From Phyllobacterium myrsinacearum (lineage in GTDB: Bacteria; Pseudomonadota; Alphaproteobacteria; Rhizobiales; Rhizobiaceae), in contig NZ_JACGXN010000002.1 of the NCBI RefSeq assembly GCF_014138285.1, forward strand, positions 186,001 through 250,000: 64,000 nt of DNA, written 5' to 3'. Positions 9,880-18,583 of the stretch are shown piece after piece. Both the position numbers and the translations under genes were made by a program. Below the pieces are notes generated by a model. That model saw nothing but the letters and a program-made list of their open reading frames with translations, had not been told where the DNA came from and did no database searches. Position 1 is the first letter of the stretch, and each line of letters starts with the position of its first letter.

Positions 9880-10881
9880 TCATGCAATCTTCACCCTCTT
9901 CTCTTCACCAAACATCTCCCGATATGCCGTAGGTGTCGTTGCCAGTTGCTGACGAAAATGATGACGCAGGGTTGCAGCCGTACCGAACCCGGTAGCCTCC
10001 GCAATCAGTTCAATGGATAGCCCAGATCGCTCAAGCAGTTCCCTCGCCTTGGCGAGGCGTTCTGACAGAAGCCATTTTGCCGGCGTCGTGCCGGTAGCGG
10101 CCTCGAAGCGGCGTAGAAACGTGCGCGGACTCATCCCGGCTGCTTTGGCGAGTGCGGCAATCGAAAAATCGTTCTGAATCTCGTTACGCATCCGCTCGAG
10201 CAGCGGTGACAGACGTATGCCTTCATGCGGTGGTGGTACGGCTCTTTCAACAAACTGCGCCTGGCCGCCTTCGCGATGCGGCGCAACCACAAGCCTGCGC
10301 GCGACTTTGTTGGCGGCTTCTGTGCCGAAATCCCGGCGGATCAGATGCAGACAGAGATCAATCCCCGCCGCACTTCCGGCCGATGTCAGGACGCTGCCCT
10401 CGTCTATATAGAGCACATTCGGCTCAACCGCGATATCGGGATAGCGCTCTGCCAGAAGATCGGCATAGCGCCAATGCGTTGTTGCCCGGCGGCCGGACAA
10501 CAGACCGGCGGCGGCCAGAACAAACACACCGGAACAAATGGACAGAATGCGCGCACCATTGGCATGGGCCCGCCGCAACGCCTCAGACAGTGCCTCGGGG
10601 ACAGTATGCTCAACACCCCGCCAGCCCGGCATGATGATGGTTCCGGCCTGTTCGAAGAGGTCGAGGCCGCCATCGGCAAGGATGCGTACACCACCAGTCG
10701 CACGCAGTTCGCCCGGTTCAATGCTGGCCACAGCAAACTTGTACCAGCCATCACCCATCTCAGGTCGCGGCAAGCCGAACATTTCCACGACCAGACCAAA
10801 TTCAAACGTGCAGAGCCCGTCATAGGCAACGGCGACCACGAGCGGATTATCAAGGCGAGAAGCAATGGATGAGTTTGACAT
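9880..10881 (-). CDS. ftrA: GlxA-family transcriptional regulator, FtrA-like
   Basis: This 333-residue regulator joins an N-terminal DJ-1/PfpI-like domain (VVAVAYDGLCTFEFG near residue 15, and ICSGVFVLAAAGLL with the nucleophile-elbow cysteine near 122) to a C-terminal AraC-type double helix-turn-helix domain (about 230-325). The sequence fits the FtrA subgroup of cytosolic AraC activators. It is divergent from a rhodanese gene, a common pairing for this regulator, so it may control that gene. The ATG at 10881 was chosen over a TTG ten codons upstream; neither has a strong ribosome binding site. Its effector is unknown. Confidence 0.85.
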   Translation of the reverse strand: MSNSSIASRLDNPLVVAVAYDGLCTFEFGLVVEMFGLPRPEMGDGWYKFAVASIEPGELRATGGVRILADGGLDLFEQAGTIIMPGWRGVEHTVPEALSEALRRAHANGARILSICSGVFVLAAAGLLSGRRATTHWRYADLLAERYPDIAVEPNVLYIDEGSVLTSAGSAAGIDLCLHLIRRDFGTEAANKVARRLVVAPHREGGQAQFVERAVPPPHEGIRLSPLLERMRNEIQNDFSIAALAKAAGMSPRTFLRRFEAATGTTPAKWLLSERLAKARELLERSGLSIELIAEATGFGTAATLRHHFRQQLATTPTAYREMFGEEKRVKIA

Positions 10882-10967
10882 GATATTGACGATATATGGC
10901 AATCTTGCCAACTACCAGAGTCTTGCTGCCTGCCGTATGCATGGGACATCAACACAGGAGAAGCCCC

Positions 10968-11393
10968 ATGAGCTATGTCACCGAAACGCCCGCTGCCTCT
11001 TCCCAGACTGTCATCGAACATTTTTCAAAGCGCCTGTCGTTAGAGACCGACTGCGCTGATGTGGCTGCATCCTTGAAGGCAGGCGATCAGGATTTTGTCC
11101 TGCTGCATGTGGTGGGAACACCTGCTGCCTATGAACGCCGCCATGTGCCTGGCGCGATCCATCTCCCGCACCGGGAAATCTCCGTCGAACGCATGGCCCA
11201 GTGGCCGGACGGCACATTGTTTGTCGCCTACTGCGCCGGACCGCACTGCAACGGCGCGGATCAGGCCGCGCTGAAACTCGCGAAGCTCGGTCGGCCGGTT
11301 AAGATCATGATCGGTGGAATTACCGGCTGGGCCGACGAGGAGCTGCCCTTCGCAACGGGTCCGGCAGCGGGCGAACTCAAAAGGGTCGCCTAG
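10968..11393 (+). CDS. Rhodanese-like sulfurtransferase domain protein
   Basis: This 141-residue single-domain rhodanese has the HVPGAIHLPH motif near residue 60 and a putative active-site loop YCAGPHCNGA near residue 86 that supplies the persulfide-forming cysteine. A GGITGWADE segment closes the domain, as in typical rhodaneses. Such proteins carry sulfane sulfur in the cytoplasm; the acceptor is unknown. It is divergent from the ftrA-like regulator, with about 86 bases between the starts, and is the obvious candidate target. The ATG at 10968 follows a GGAGAAG ribosome binding site; an in-frame upstream start would overlap the promoter. Confidence 0.9.
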   Translation: MSYVTETPAASSQTVIEHFSKRLSLETDCADVAASLKAGDQDFVLLHVVGTPAAYERRHVPGAIHLPHREISVERMAQWPDGTLFVAYCAGPHCNGADQAALKLAKLGRPVKIMIGGITGWADEELPFATGPAAGELKRVA

Positions 11394-11402
11394 GTCTCAA
11401 TT

Positions 11403-12002
11403 CTAGATAACCGACAGCGTCCAGGTGACAATATCATTTGCGGCGCTGTCGAAAGCGCGATCGAGCGCTGTGACATAGGCCGCATTGCCCTGCCCGCTGA
11501 CCGGCGATGTCGAGCGGAACACGCGTGTCGCACGTACCGTGCCATTCTTGTCGTTGAGGATCTTGATGGCGATCTCGACAACAGCAGTCTCCTTGCCCGA
11601 CGCATCGATATCGAACGTGCGGATATTGCTGATGACCTGATAGTCGATGGCAAGGCCTTCACCGGGACGGCCAACACCGCCAAAGCGTCCGGAGCTTTCG
11701 TAGGCCTGCACGAGCCGCGTCTGCACAATGTTCGGCAGACGGTCAGACCATTGCGCACCCTTCAGGAAGGAAATCGCGTTGGGTCCGGAACGCACGACGA
11801 CATTCTCGCTATCAAGTGCTTTGAGCGCCGACGGCGCCGCTATCAAAATCTGGCGACTACCATGCTTTCTGGCCGTGCTGTCCGACAGAGACGGGCTGGA
11901 AAGATCAAATGTATCAAGCTTCTTGGTTCCAGCGCAGGCGGAAACGGACAAAGCCATCAGCAGAGCGGCAATTGTCGTTCTTGAATTCACCAATGGTCTC
12001 AT
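11403..12002 (-). CDS. ABC-type transport auxiliary lipoprotein (PqiC/MCE-associated)
   Basis: This 199-residue predicted lipoprotein has a short charged N-terminus, a hydrophobic stretch and a lipobox (VSAC) around residues 20-23. The mature part has the beta-rich pattern of the auxiliary lipoproteins that accompany MCE transport systems. It probably sits in the periplasm and helps pass phospholipids between membranes. It is the last gene of the mlaF-mlaD-lipoprotein cluster on the minus strand. I prefer the ATG at 12002 because it gives a normal lipoprotein signal peptide; a GTG seven codons upstream is also open. It converges closely with the rhodanese gene. Confidence 0.82.
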   Translation of the reverse strand: MRPLVNSRTTIAALLMALSVSACAGTKKLDTFDLSSPSLSDSTARKHGSRQILIAAPSALKALDSENVVVRSGPNAISFLKGAQWSDRLPNIVQTRLVQAYESSGRFGGVGRPGEGLAIDYQVISNIRTFDIDASGKETAVVEIAIKILNDKNGTVRATRVFRSTSPVSGQGNAAYVTALDRAFDSAANDIVTWTLSVI

Positions 12003-12060
12003 CCCTGTCACGCAAAGCTTCACGATTCATTAACCTTCATGCGATGCAGCATTGCTAAAG

Positions 12061-13053
12061 TCAACGGCGTGTGCGGCCGTCATACTCCGGCACATTGCCA
12101 CTGCCGCCGAAAATCACCCGCTGCGGATTCTTTTCGAGATCGGTGATAGCGCGCTCGATGCGCTGCACCGACTGACGACTCTCCGTTACCAGCGCCTGCA
12201 CGTCCCGCAGCCCCTGACCGGAGAAGCGGTTGAGATTGTCCGTGATAGGCCCCAGTCGCGTGTTCAGATTGTCGGCGACCTCGCGATAGGATTTGAGCGT
12301 GCTCTTGGCCTCGGCAACAACGCTGCCATCCTTGTCGGAAACCAGATTGTCGACCTTCGCCAGCACCCCATCAACGCGAACCGACGCAGCATTGAGACGC
12401 GTCATCATTTCGCGCGCCTCCCGCACCACCGACTGCACGTCTTCGGCGCTCTGGCTGAACTTGTCGATCACGTCGGAATTCTTGGCCAGCGCATCGGTGA
12501 ACTTCTTTGTATTGTTGACCGTATCGACCAGCGGACCCTTCACTTCCGTAATGAAACTTTCAATCGAGCTCATCGCGGTGTTGACGCGCTCCAGAATGTC
12601 CTGCGCTTTCTGCAGAAGGTTGTTGACCACGGACGGATCGGCGTCGATGCGCGCGACAGCCCCATCCTTGTCGGCTTCTTCAAGCAGATTTGGCTCATAG
12701 ACCTTGCCGCCCTTAAGCTCGACAAAGGCCTGCCCCGTCAGGCCGGTAAAGCCCAGGGTCGCCTGGGTGGACCGCGTAATCGGCGTCGTGCTGTCAATTT
12801 CAGCCGTGGCTATAACCGCATCGGGATTGGTCTTGTCGATATTCAGGCGGCGAATCGTGCCGACCTTGATACCATTGAACAGAATCTGGCTGCCCTCGGC
12901 GAGACCGGTCACAGAACCCGCAATGCGGATTTCCAGCGTTGTCATTTCCTGCCTGTCGCCGTAACGGGCAATCCAGTAAACGAAAATGAACGCAGCAAAG
13001 CAGACCGCAAGGGTAAAAATCCCGACCAGAACGTAGTTGGCTTTGGTCTCCAT
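12061..13053 (-). CDS. mlaD: MCE/MlaD-family lipid-transport substrate-binding protein
   Basis: This 330-residue protein has one N-terminal membrane anchor (about residues 7-27) and an MCE domain from about 35 to 120, with the GSVTGLAEGSQILFNGIKVG core. A long alpha-helical C-terminal region follows, as expected for a needle-type MCE protein. In the Mla system this hexamer binds phospholipids at the periplasmic face of the inner membrane. The gene follows the ATPase gene after 3 bases and precedes a lipoprotein gene, so the three are one operon. The partner permease is not encoded next to it. Confidence 0.9.
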   Translation of the reverse strand: METKANYVLVGIFTLAVCFAAFIFVYWIARYGDRQEMTTLEIRIAGSVTGLAEGSQILFNGIKVGTIRRLNIDKTNPDAVIATAEIDSTTPITRSTQATLGFTGLTGQAFVELKGGKVYEPNLLEEADKDGAVARIDADPSVVNNLLQKAQDILERVNTAMSSIESFITEVKGPLVDTVNNTKKFTDALAKNSDVIDKFSQSAEDVQSVVREAREMMTRLNAASVRVDGVLAKVDNLVSDKDGSVVAEAKSTLKSYREVADNLNTRLGPITDNLNRFSGQGLRDVQALVTESRQSVQRIERAITDLEKNPQRVIFGGSGNVPEYDGRTRR

Positions 13054-13056
13054 CGA

Positions 13057-13929
13057 TTAACTCTGTCCCTTCAGCATCTGCCCGGACTGGCGGGCAATTT
13101 GCTCATGATCAGGCTTCCGCCTGTTGCTGCCATTCGGCACAATCTGGCGTGCCCGTTTGCCATGAAAATATTCCTGAACCCACGGATCATCAAACGCCAG
13201 CATATCGTCAATGGTTCCTTCCACCAGAACCCTTTTCTTACCCAATACTGCGATTCGGTCGCAAACCGCGAACAGGCTGTCGAGATCATGGGTGACCATA
13301 TACACCGTCAAACCCATCGTATCGCGCAAATTTGCAATGAGTTCGTCGAAATCCGCAGCGCCGATGGGATCAAGGCCAGACGTCGGCTCGTCGAGAAAAA
13401 CGATCTCCGGATCAAGCGACAGCGCACGCGCCAGTGCAGCGCGCTTGATCATGCCGCCGGACAACTCCGAGGGAAATTTCTCCGCCGTATCGGGTTTCAG
13501 CCCCACCAGATCAATCTTGAGACGCGCCAGTTCATCCATCAGGCTGTGTGGAATATCGAGATATTCGCGCATCGGAACCTGAATGTTTTCCAGGACGGTC
13601 AGCGACGAGAACAGCGCACCATGCTGGAACAGCACGCCCATGCGCATGTCCACGCCGAGCTTTTCCTCGTCAGTCGCGTGGTCGATATCATGGCCGAAAA
13701 TACTGATATTGCCATGCTGCTTCTGGTTGAGACCAAGGATGGTCCGCATGAGCACGGATTTACCGGTGCCCGAGGCACCCACAAACCCCAATATCTCGCC
13801 GCGATAGACATCCAGCGACAGGTCTTCAAGAACCGAGGAACGGCCGAATGACACACTGACGTCCTTGACGGAAAGGATCACGTCTCCGGTTTGCTGCTCG
13901 CTGCTCTGGCCGTTATTTGTTGAATTCAT
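13057..13929 (-). CDS. mlaF: Mla-type ABC transporter ATP-binding protein
   Basis: This 290-residue ATPase has a Walker A motif (GASGTGKS) near residue 53, the signature ELSGGMIKR near 152, and Walker B (VFLDEPTSGLD) near 172, followed by the switch histidine. The GGMIKR signature is characteristic of MlaF-like ATPases in the MCE systems. It drives phospholipid movement together with an MlaE permease. An MlaE gene is normally upstream in the operon, but here only about 190 bases separate this start from an unrelated divergent gene. I chose the ATG at 13929; the frame stays open a further 22 codons upstream. Confidence 0.9.
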   Translation of the reverse strand: MNSTNNGQSSEQQTGDVILSVKDVSVSFGRSSVLEDLSLDVYRGEILGFVGASGTGKSVLMRTILGLNQKQHGNISIFGHDIDHATDEEKLGVDMRMGVLFQHGALFSSLTVLENIQVPMREYLDIPHSLMDELARLKIDLVGLKPDTAEKFPSELSGGMIKRAALARALSLDPEIVFLDEPTSGLDPIGAADFDELIANLRDTMGLTVYMVTHDLDSLFAVCDRIAVLGKKRVLVEGTIDDMLAFDDPWVQEYFHGKRARQIVPNGSNRRKPDHEQIARQSGQMLKGQS

Positions 13930-14117
13930 TCGCCTTGGGCGTCCCTGGGTCTGAAAATCAATACATAAGGCGTCATGAGCGCGGTTGCCATCCACACGTG
14001 ATCGGCATGGCGCCCCGTCGCTGCAGAAGCACTTGAATTGTTTGCTCTATCAGTCAACATCCCACACACATATCGAGTCTCAGACTTGATGTCACTGTAG
14101 CAATTAGGGCGCACATA

Positions 14118-15101
14118 ATGACTATTAATGTGGAGATTAACGTTGAACGCTGGCCCATCGCTGGAACGTTCACCATCTCTCGAGGTTCCAAGACCGAAGC
14201 AGCCGTGGTGGTTTGTACCCTGCGCGACGGGATTCACACCGGACGCGGTGAATGTGTTCCCTATGCACGTTATGGCGAGAGCCTCGAATCCGTCTGCGCT
14301 GAAATCGAAAAATTGCGCGATGCCATCGCCGCAGGGGCAACGCGCGCCGATCTACCCGGCCTCATTGGTGCAGGAGCCGCCCGCAATGCAATTGATTGCG
14401 CTTTGTGGGATCTCGAAGCCAAACGCAGCGGCAAGCGCGTTGCCGATCTCGTCAGCCTTCCCCCGCTCAAAACCCTGACGACCGCTGTCACCGTTTCCTT
14501 TGGCGACGCACAGACCATGGCAACCTCAGCCCGCGCCATGGCAGACAGGCCTGTGATCAAGGTCAAGGTCGGCGGCGAGGATGATGAGGAACGCATATTG
14601 GCTGTCGCAGAAGCGGCGCCAAACAGCCGTATCATTCTCGACGCCAATGAGGGCTGGACCGACGCCAATATCATTAGGCATATGCTGATTGCTGCAAGGG
14701 CCGGTGTCGTGCTCATCGAGCAACCGCTTCCAGCGGGTAAAGATGACATCCTTTCGACAATCCCCCACCCCGTACCCCTGTGCGCCGACGAGAGCGCTCA
14801 CGGCACAGACGATCTGCACACTCTGCTTGGCCGCTATGACAGCATCAACATCAAGCTCGACAAGACCGGTGGCCTGACCGAGGCTTTGCGCATGCAGAAG
14901 CGTGCGCGTGAGCTCGGCTTCGGCATCATGGTCGGCTGTATGGTAGGCACGTCGCTTGCCATGGCACCTGCTGTGCTCGTTGCGCAGGATGCAGACTTCG
15001 TTGATCTCGACGGCCCCCTGATCCTGAAGGAAGATCGCAGCCCCGGCCTCGTCTTTGAAGGCAGCCGCGTATCGCCACCACATCAGGAGCTTTGGGGCTA
15101 G
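14118..15101 (+). CDS. Dipeptide epimerase (L-Ala-D/L-Glu epimerase family)
   Basis: This 327-residue enolase-superfamily protein has the catalytic KVKV lysine motif near residue 152, metal ligands in LDANEGW (about 176), IEQPLP (about 203) and CADES (about 224), and the second catalytic lysine in NIKLDKTGG near 249. These are the features of L-Ala-D/L-Glu epimerases, which rework peptides released during murein recycling. The exact dipeptide specificity cannot be read from sequence. The gene is divergent from mlaF and converges with an MFS carrier, with only 6 bases between their stop codons. Confidence 0.88.
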   Translation: MTINVEINVERWPIAGTFTISRGSKTEAAVVVCTLRDGIHTGRGECVPYARYGESLESVCAEIEKLRDAIAAGATRADLPGLIGAGAARNAIDCALWDLEAKRSGKRVADLVSLPPLKTLTTAVTVSFGDAQTMATSARAMADRPVIKVKVGGEDDEERILAVAEAAPNSRIILDANEGWTDANIIRHMLIAARAGVVLIEQPLPAGKDDILSTIPHPVPLCADESAHGTDDLHTLLGRYDSINIKLDKTGGLTEALRMQKRARELGFGIMVGCMVGTSLAMAPAVLVAQDADFVDLDGPLILKEDRSPGLVFEGSRVSPPHQELWG

Positions 15102-15107
15102 CGCCCC

Positions 15108-16310
15108 TTAATGCTCGCGCTGCTCCAGCTTCAGCGAAACGTTCGCGAGGAAAAACCCGACAGCCGCCAGTGCGACCATGGCGTAGAATCCATAAATGCC
15201 GGTGGCACTGTAAAGCGGGCCTGATACCATCGTTACAATTGCCAGCGAAGTGCCGATAAAGAATGTCGATATGCCCTGCGCCGTACCGCCCCGTTCCTCG
15301 GGGATGGTCATGGCGATCATTTTCTGCATGCCGAGGAACGACAGCGCGAATGAAAAGGAATGCAGACTCTGCACAACGAAGAAACCTGCCACACCAAAGC
15401 CAGCGGGTATGATCAGCGGAAAGACGGTCCAGCGGAATATGGCTACGGCGGAACCGATCATCAGCACCCGTGCCGGGTGCAATCGCCCGAAAAACCGGCG
15501 AAAACAGGTGAACATGATCACTTCCGCCACAACGGCGATGGACCACAGGGCGCCGATGACAGTCTCCTCGATACCAATGGATTTCCAGTAGATAGCCGAA
15601 AAACTGTAGCCATAGGCGTGGCTCGCCTGCGTGATCCCGGTGGCGATGAGAAAAGTCACAAAAGCGGGACGGCGCAGCGCCCTGCCCGCATTGGCCATAT
15701 CGATATCCGACAGCGGCGACAGACGGCGCGGCTTGCCGATCCGCGGCACAACAAAACTCATGCCGCATGCGGCAACCAGCGCACACAGAAGAACCGTTGG
15801 AATGATCCATTCGCCCGTGTGCTGGATCAGGACGCCGCCGGCAAAGGAAGCCAGGAGGAAGGCAATTGACCCCCACACCCGCATCCGGGCAAAATCGGCG
15901 CCATAACGGCGCACGCCTGACAGCGCGATCGTGTCCGCCAGCGGCACCTGCGAAGTCCATGGCGCCGCAAGCAGCAGCGACACCATCAGAATACCGAAGA
16001 AATTGAACGGCAGAAAATAGAATGCTGCAACAATGACCGCCAGAATGGTGGCAATGGTCAGGATATGCGCCCGGTCATTCGACTGGTCGGCGAGAATGGA
16101 GACGAGCGGCGCCGCAATCACGCGGACAAACAGCGGCATGGAGAGCACGATCGATATTTCCGTCGGCGACAGCGAGCGAAATTCCAGCCACAGGGGAAAG
16201 TATGGCAGATGCAGACCGCTTGAGATAAAAATCGCGAAATAGGCCAGTGCAAGCCGCAACTCGAAACGAGACGGTTTGTCCTGAAAAGTGTCCGCTGCAG
16301 CGGCTGTCAT
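15108..16310 (-). CDS. MFS transporter (MFS_1-like, HcaT/nucleoside-symporter-like)
   Basis: This 400-residue protein has about 12 predicted membrane helices and the general layout of the major facilitator superfamily. The first helix region (LALAYFAIFISSGLHLPYFP) and the ADQSNDRAHIL loop after the second helix resemble the MFS_1-like group, which includes the phenylpropionate carrier HcaT and nucleoside-proton symporters. It is a cytoplasmic-membrane carrier; its substrate cannot be assigned from sequence. The gene converges with the dipeptide epimerase, but I see no other link between them. Confidence 0.85.
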   Translation of the reverse strand: MTAAAADTFQDKPSRFELRLALAYFAIFISSGLHLPYFPLWLEFRSLSPTEISIVLSMPLFVRVIAAPLVSILADQSNDRAHILTIATILAVIVAAFYFLPFNFFGILMVSLLLAAPWTSQVPLADTIALSGVRRYGADFARMRVWGSIAFLLASFAGGVLIQHTGEWIIPTVLLCALVAACGMSFVVPRIGKPRRLSPLSDIDMANAGRALRRPAFVTFLIATGITQASHAYGYSFSAIYWKSIGIEETVIGALWSIAVVAEVIMFTCFRRFFGRLHPARVLMIGSAVAIFRWTVFPLIIPAGFGVAGFFVVQSLHSFSFALSFLGMQKMIAMTIPEERGGTAQGISTFFIGTSLAIVTMVSGPLYSATGIYGFYAMVALAAVGFFLANVSLKLEQREH

Positions 16311-16448
16311 GGAGGGACTTTCGGAAGATCGAGGAACGGCGCACTAATATATCAACTAGCCGTATTCCGAATTACCATGATTTGCACCAACTGCCTAGAA
16401 ACACAGGAGGTTTTCCTGCACAATTATCGTAAAAGCAGGAAATACAGC

Positions 16449-17507
16449 CTAGCGCGCAGATACCGCCCGTGCCGTCTTCGTCCGGCGGCTGACGGGCTGC
16501 TTCGTACCAACAATCGCCGTGAGAATATCCTCGAATATGTCGGCGCAGGCCTTCCAGCTGAAGCCCGTCAGTCTGGTGTCAGGATCGACACGCCCCATGG
16601 CAAGGGCGCCGAGCGCAGCCTCGTGCAGATCGGTCGACAAAACGCCTGCGCCCGTCGCGCCAATGACATCCTTCGGACCGGCCACCGGATAGGCGGCAAC
16701 CGGAAGTCCGCAGGCAATCGCTTCCAGCAGCACCAGGCCAAAAGTATCGGTACGGCTGGGAAAGACGAAAACATCGGCACCCGCGTAATGGCGCGCCAGC
16801 TCTTCACCCTCTTTCTTGCCCGCAAAAACAGCGCTGGGGAATTTTCGTTTCAGCTCTTCCATGTCCGGCCCGTCGCCGACAACGAGTTTGGTGCCCGGCA
16901 GATCGAGTGAAAGAAATGCTTCAAGATTTTTTTCCGGGGCAACGCGACCGACACACAGAAACACCGGATGCGCCAGACCGAGATCGACATCGGGTTGGGG
17001 CCGGAACAGGTCACGATCAACGCCGCGCGTCCAAACCCGCAACGTATCAAAGCCCCACCCGGTGAGTTCATCATAGATCGATTGCGTCGGAACAAGACAG
17101 GTCTCGGCTGCATTGTGAAACCGGCGCAGGAACCCATAAGTCCAGGCGAGCGGAATGGGCAGGCGCTCCCGCAGATATTCGGGAAAGCGCGTGTGGAAAC
17201 TTGTGGTGAAACGCCATTTGTTCTTCAGGCAGGCCCGGCGCGCCATGATGCCGAGCGGGCCCTCGGTCGCAATATGGACAAAGGCCGGTTGCAGAGCCTC
17301 GATACGGGCCTTCACTGCGGCTGGATGCGTCAGAGCCAGTCGAATCTCAGGATATGTCGGACACGGCGCCGAGCGATAATCCGCAGGTGAGATAATGGTG
17401 ACTTCGACACCCCGCGCCTCCATCTCCTCGCGCAGTTTGGTCAGGGTGCGCACAACACCATTGACCTGCGGATGCCAGGCATCCGAGACGATAACCAGCC
17501 GTTTCAT
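16449..17507 (-). CDS. agt: GT4-family glycosyltransferase, Agt-like (glycosyl-diacylglycerol synthesis)
   Basis: This 352-residue GT-B fold glycosyltransferase has an N-terminal acceptor half (DAWHPQVNGVVRTL near residue 8) and a C-terminal donor half with CVGRVAPEKN near 190 and the EX7E-type region FPSRTDTFGLVLLEAIACGLPV around 255-275. It resembles the SQD2/alpha-mannosyltransferase-like group. It lies 27 bases after a PlcP-like phosphodiesterase gene, an order also described in Agrobacterium. There Agt glycosylates diacylglycerol to make glucosyl- and glucuronosyl-lipids under phosphate limitation. That role is inferred from context. The ATG at 17507 is used rather than a GTG eight codons upstream. 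Confidence 0.72.
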   Translation of the reverse strand: MKRLVIVSDAWHPQVNGVVRTLTKLREEMEARGVEVTIISPADYRSAPCPTYPEIRLALTHPAAVKARIEALQPAFVHIATEGPLGIMARRACLKNKWRFTTSFHTRFPEYLRERLPIPLAWTYGFLRRFHNAAETCLVPTQSIYDELTGWGFDTLRVWTRGVDRDLFRPQPDVDLGLAHPVFLCVGRVAPEKNLEAFLSLDLPGTKLVVGDGPDMEELKRKFPSAVFAGKKEGEELARHYAGADVFVFPSRTDTFGLVLLEAIACGLPVAAYPVAGPKDVIGATGAGVLSTDLHEAALGALAMGRVDPDTRLTGFSWKACADIFEDILTAIVGTKQPVSRRTKTARAVSAR

Positions 17508-17534
17508 CGGATCATTCCCTGCGGGAGCCACCGC

Positions 17535-18356
17535 TTATGCCGCATTCGCCGCCTTGGGACGCTTGTCCTCAAGTTTGACGACTGGTGCAAAGCCCGCCTT
17601 CTCGCCGATCAGATGGGTCCACGAGATGAGTTCCATCTTGCCGTCGTGATGTTCGGCGATGGCCGTGCAGCTTTCCACCCAGTCGCCCGTATTGATGTAT
17701 TCAATACCGTCGATCTGTTCGATCGTTGCGTGGTGGATATGGCCGCAGATAACACCATCCGCGCCAATGCGCCGGGCTTCGTCGGAAACGACTGTCTGGA
17801 ACGAGCCGATGAAGTTGACCGCCTTCTTCACCCGGAATTTCGCCCAGGCGGAAAACGACCAGTAACGCAGGCCGAGCATGCGCCGAACCTTGTTCATGAC
17901 CGTGTTGATGGCCAGCGCCGCGTCATAGGCCCAGTCGCCGAGATAGGCGATGTGGCGGGCATTGCGCACGACGACATCGAACTGGTCGCCATGGATCACG
18001 AGAAATTTACGTCCATCGGCAGTTTCATGCATCGTGCGATCCATGACTTCGATGCCGCCGAAATGCGTGCCCTGAAAGTCACGCAGGAATTCATCATGAT
18101 TGCCGGCAATGTAGAGGATACGCGCACCCTTGCGGCTTTTGCGCAGAAGCTTCTGCACGATGTCGTTGTGTTCCTGCGGCCAGTGCCAGCTGCGGCGAAG
18201 ACGCCATCCATCAACGATATCGCCGACCAGATAGATCGTATCCGCATCGTGGTACTTCAAAAAGTCCAGCAGGAATGTCGCTTTGGCGCCTTTGGAACCA
18301 AGATGCACATCGGATAAAAAGAGCGTGCGAAAATTACGTGTCTCTGGCTCAACCAT
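17535..18356 (-). CDS. plcP: PlcP-like metallophosphoesterase (phospholipid remodelling; UDP-diacylglucosamine hydrolase-like)
   Basis: This 273-residue calcineurin-like phosphoesterase has the metal motifs SDVHLGS near residue 15, GDIVDGW near 45, GNHDE near 84, VIHGDQFD near 119, and GHIHHA near 200. It resembles LpxH superficially but fits the PlcP phospholipase C-type enzymes of rhizobia. These remove head groups from phosphatidylcholine and phosphatidylethanolamine during phosphate starvation, giving diacylglycerol. The Agt-like glycosyltransferase gene follows directly. A Pho-box-like sequence lies about 65-85 bases upstream. An LpxH-type role is the main alternative. Confidence 0.75.
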   Translation of the reverse strand: MVEPETRNFRTLFLSDVHLGSKGAKATFLLDFLKYHDADTIYLVGDIVDGWRLRRSWHWPQEHNDIVQKLLRKSRKGARILYIAGNHDEFLRDFQGTHFGGIEVMDRTMHETADGRKFLVIHGDQFDVVVRNARHIAYLGDWAYDAALAINTVMNKVRRMLGLRYWSFSAWAKFRVKKAVNFIGSFQTVVSDEARRIGADGVICGHIHHATIEQIDGIEYINTGDWVESCTAIAEHHDGKMELISWTHLIGEKAGFAPVVKLEDKRPKAANAA

Positions 18357-18421
18357 GAGGCTGATCTCCGTTCAGCGCTGGTACACACGGGTACCTTTGG
18401 TCTGACAGAAACCTGATTCAT

Positions 18422-18439
18422 GTCACAGTCTTATGACGC
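18422..18439 (-). promoter_or_regulatory. Candidate Pho box upstream of plcP-agt
   Basis: On the minus strand the sequence GCGTCAT-AAGA-CTGTGAC matches the PhoB consensus of two CTGTCAT half-sites 11 bases apart at 5 of 7 positions in each half. A further CTGTCAG (6 of 7) lies nearer the gene at 18402-18408, but out of the 11-base phase. Confidence 0.45.
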
Positions 18440-18583
18440 CGCTAAAAAGTCTATGGTTTCCTGCGATAAACACTTGTAACAAAATGGACTTCATTTATGG
18501 CTCTTCATGTCATTTATGCATGCTAAAAAGATTGAATCGCAAATCCCAAGATGCGACCAGCCAATATTCGGAGGATCTAATCC

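Noticed and set aside
12052-13851. A 599-codon open frame on the plus strand
   Set aside because: It is antisense to mlaD and mlaF, which have clear domains; its translation looks like a shadow rich in His, Arg and Gln with no motif.
13926-14237. Short frame ending at the mlaF start as a true gene
   Set aside because: It lacks a membrane-protein pattern over most of its length and crosses the divergent epimerase start; it is noted only as a possible permease relic.
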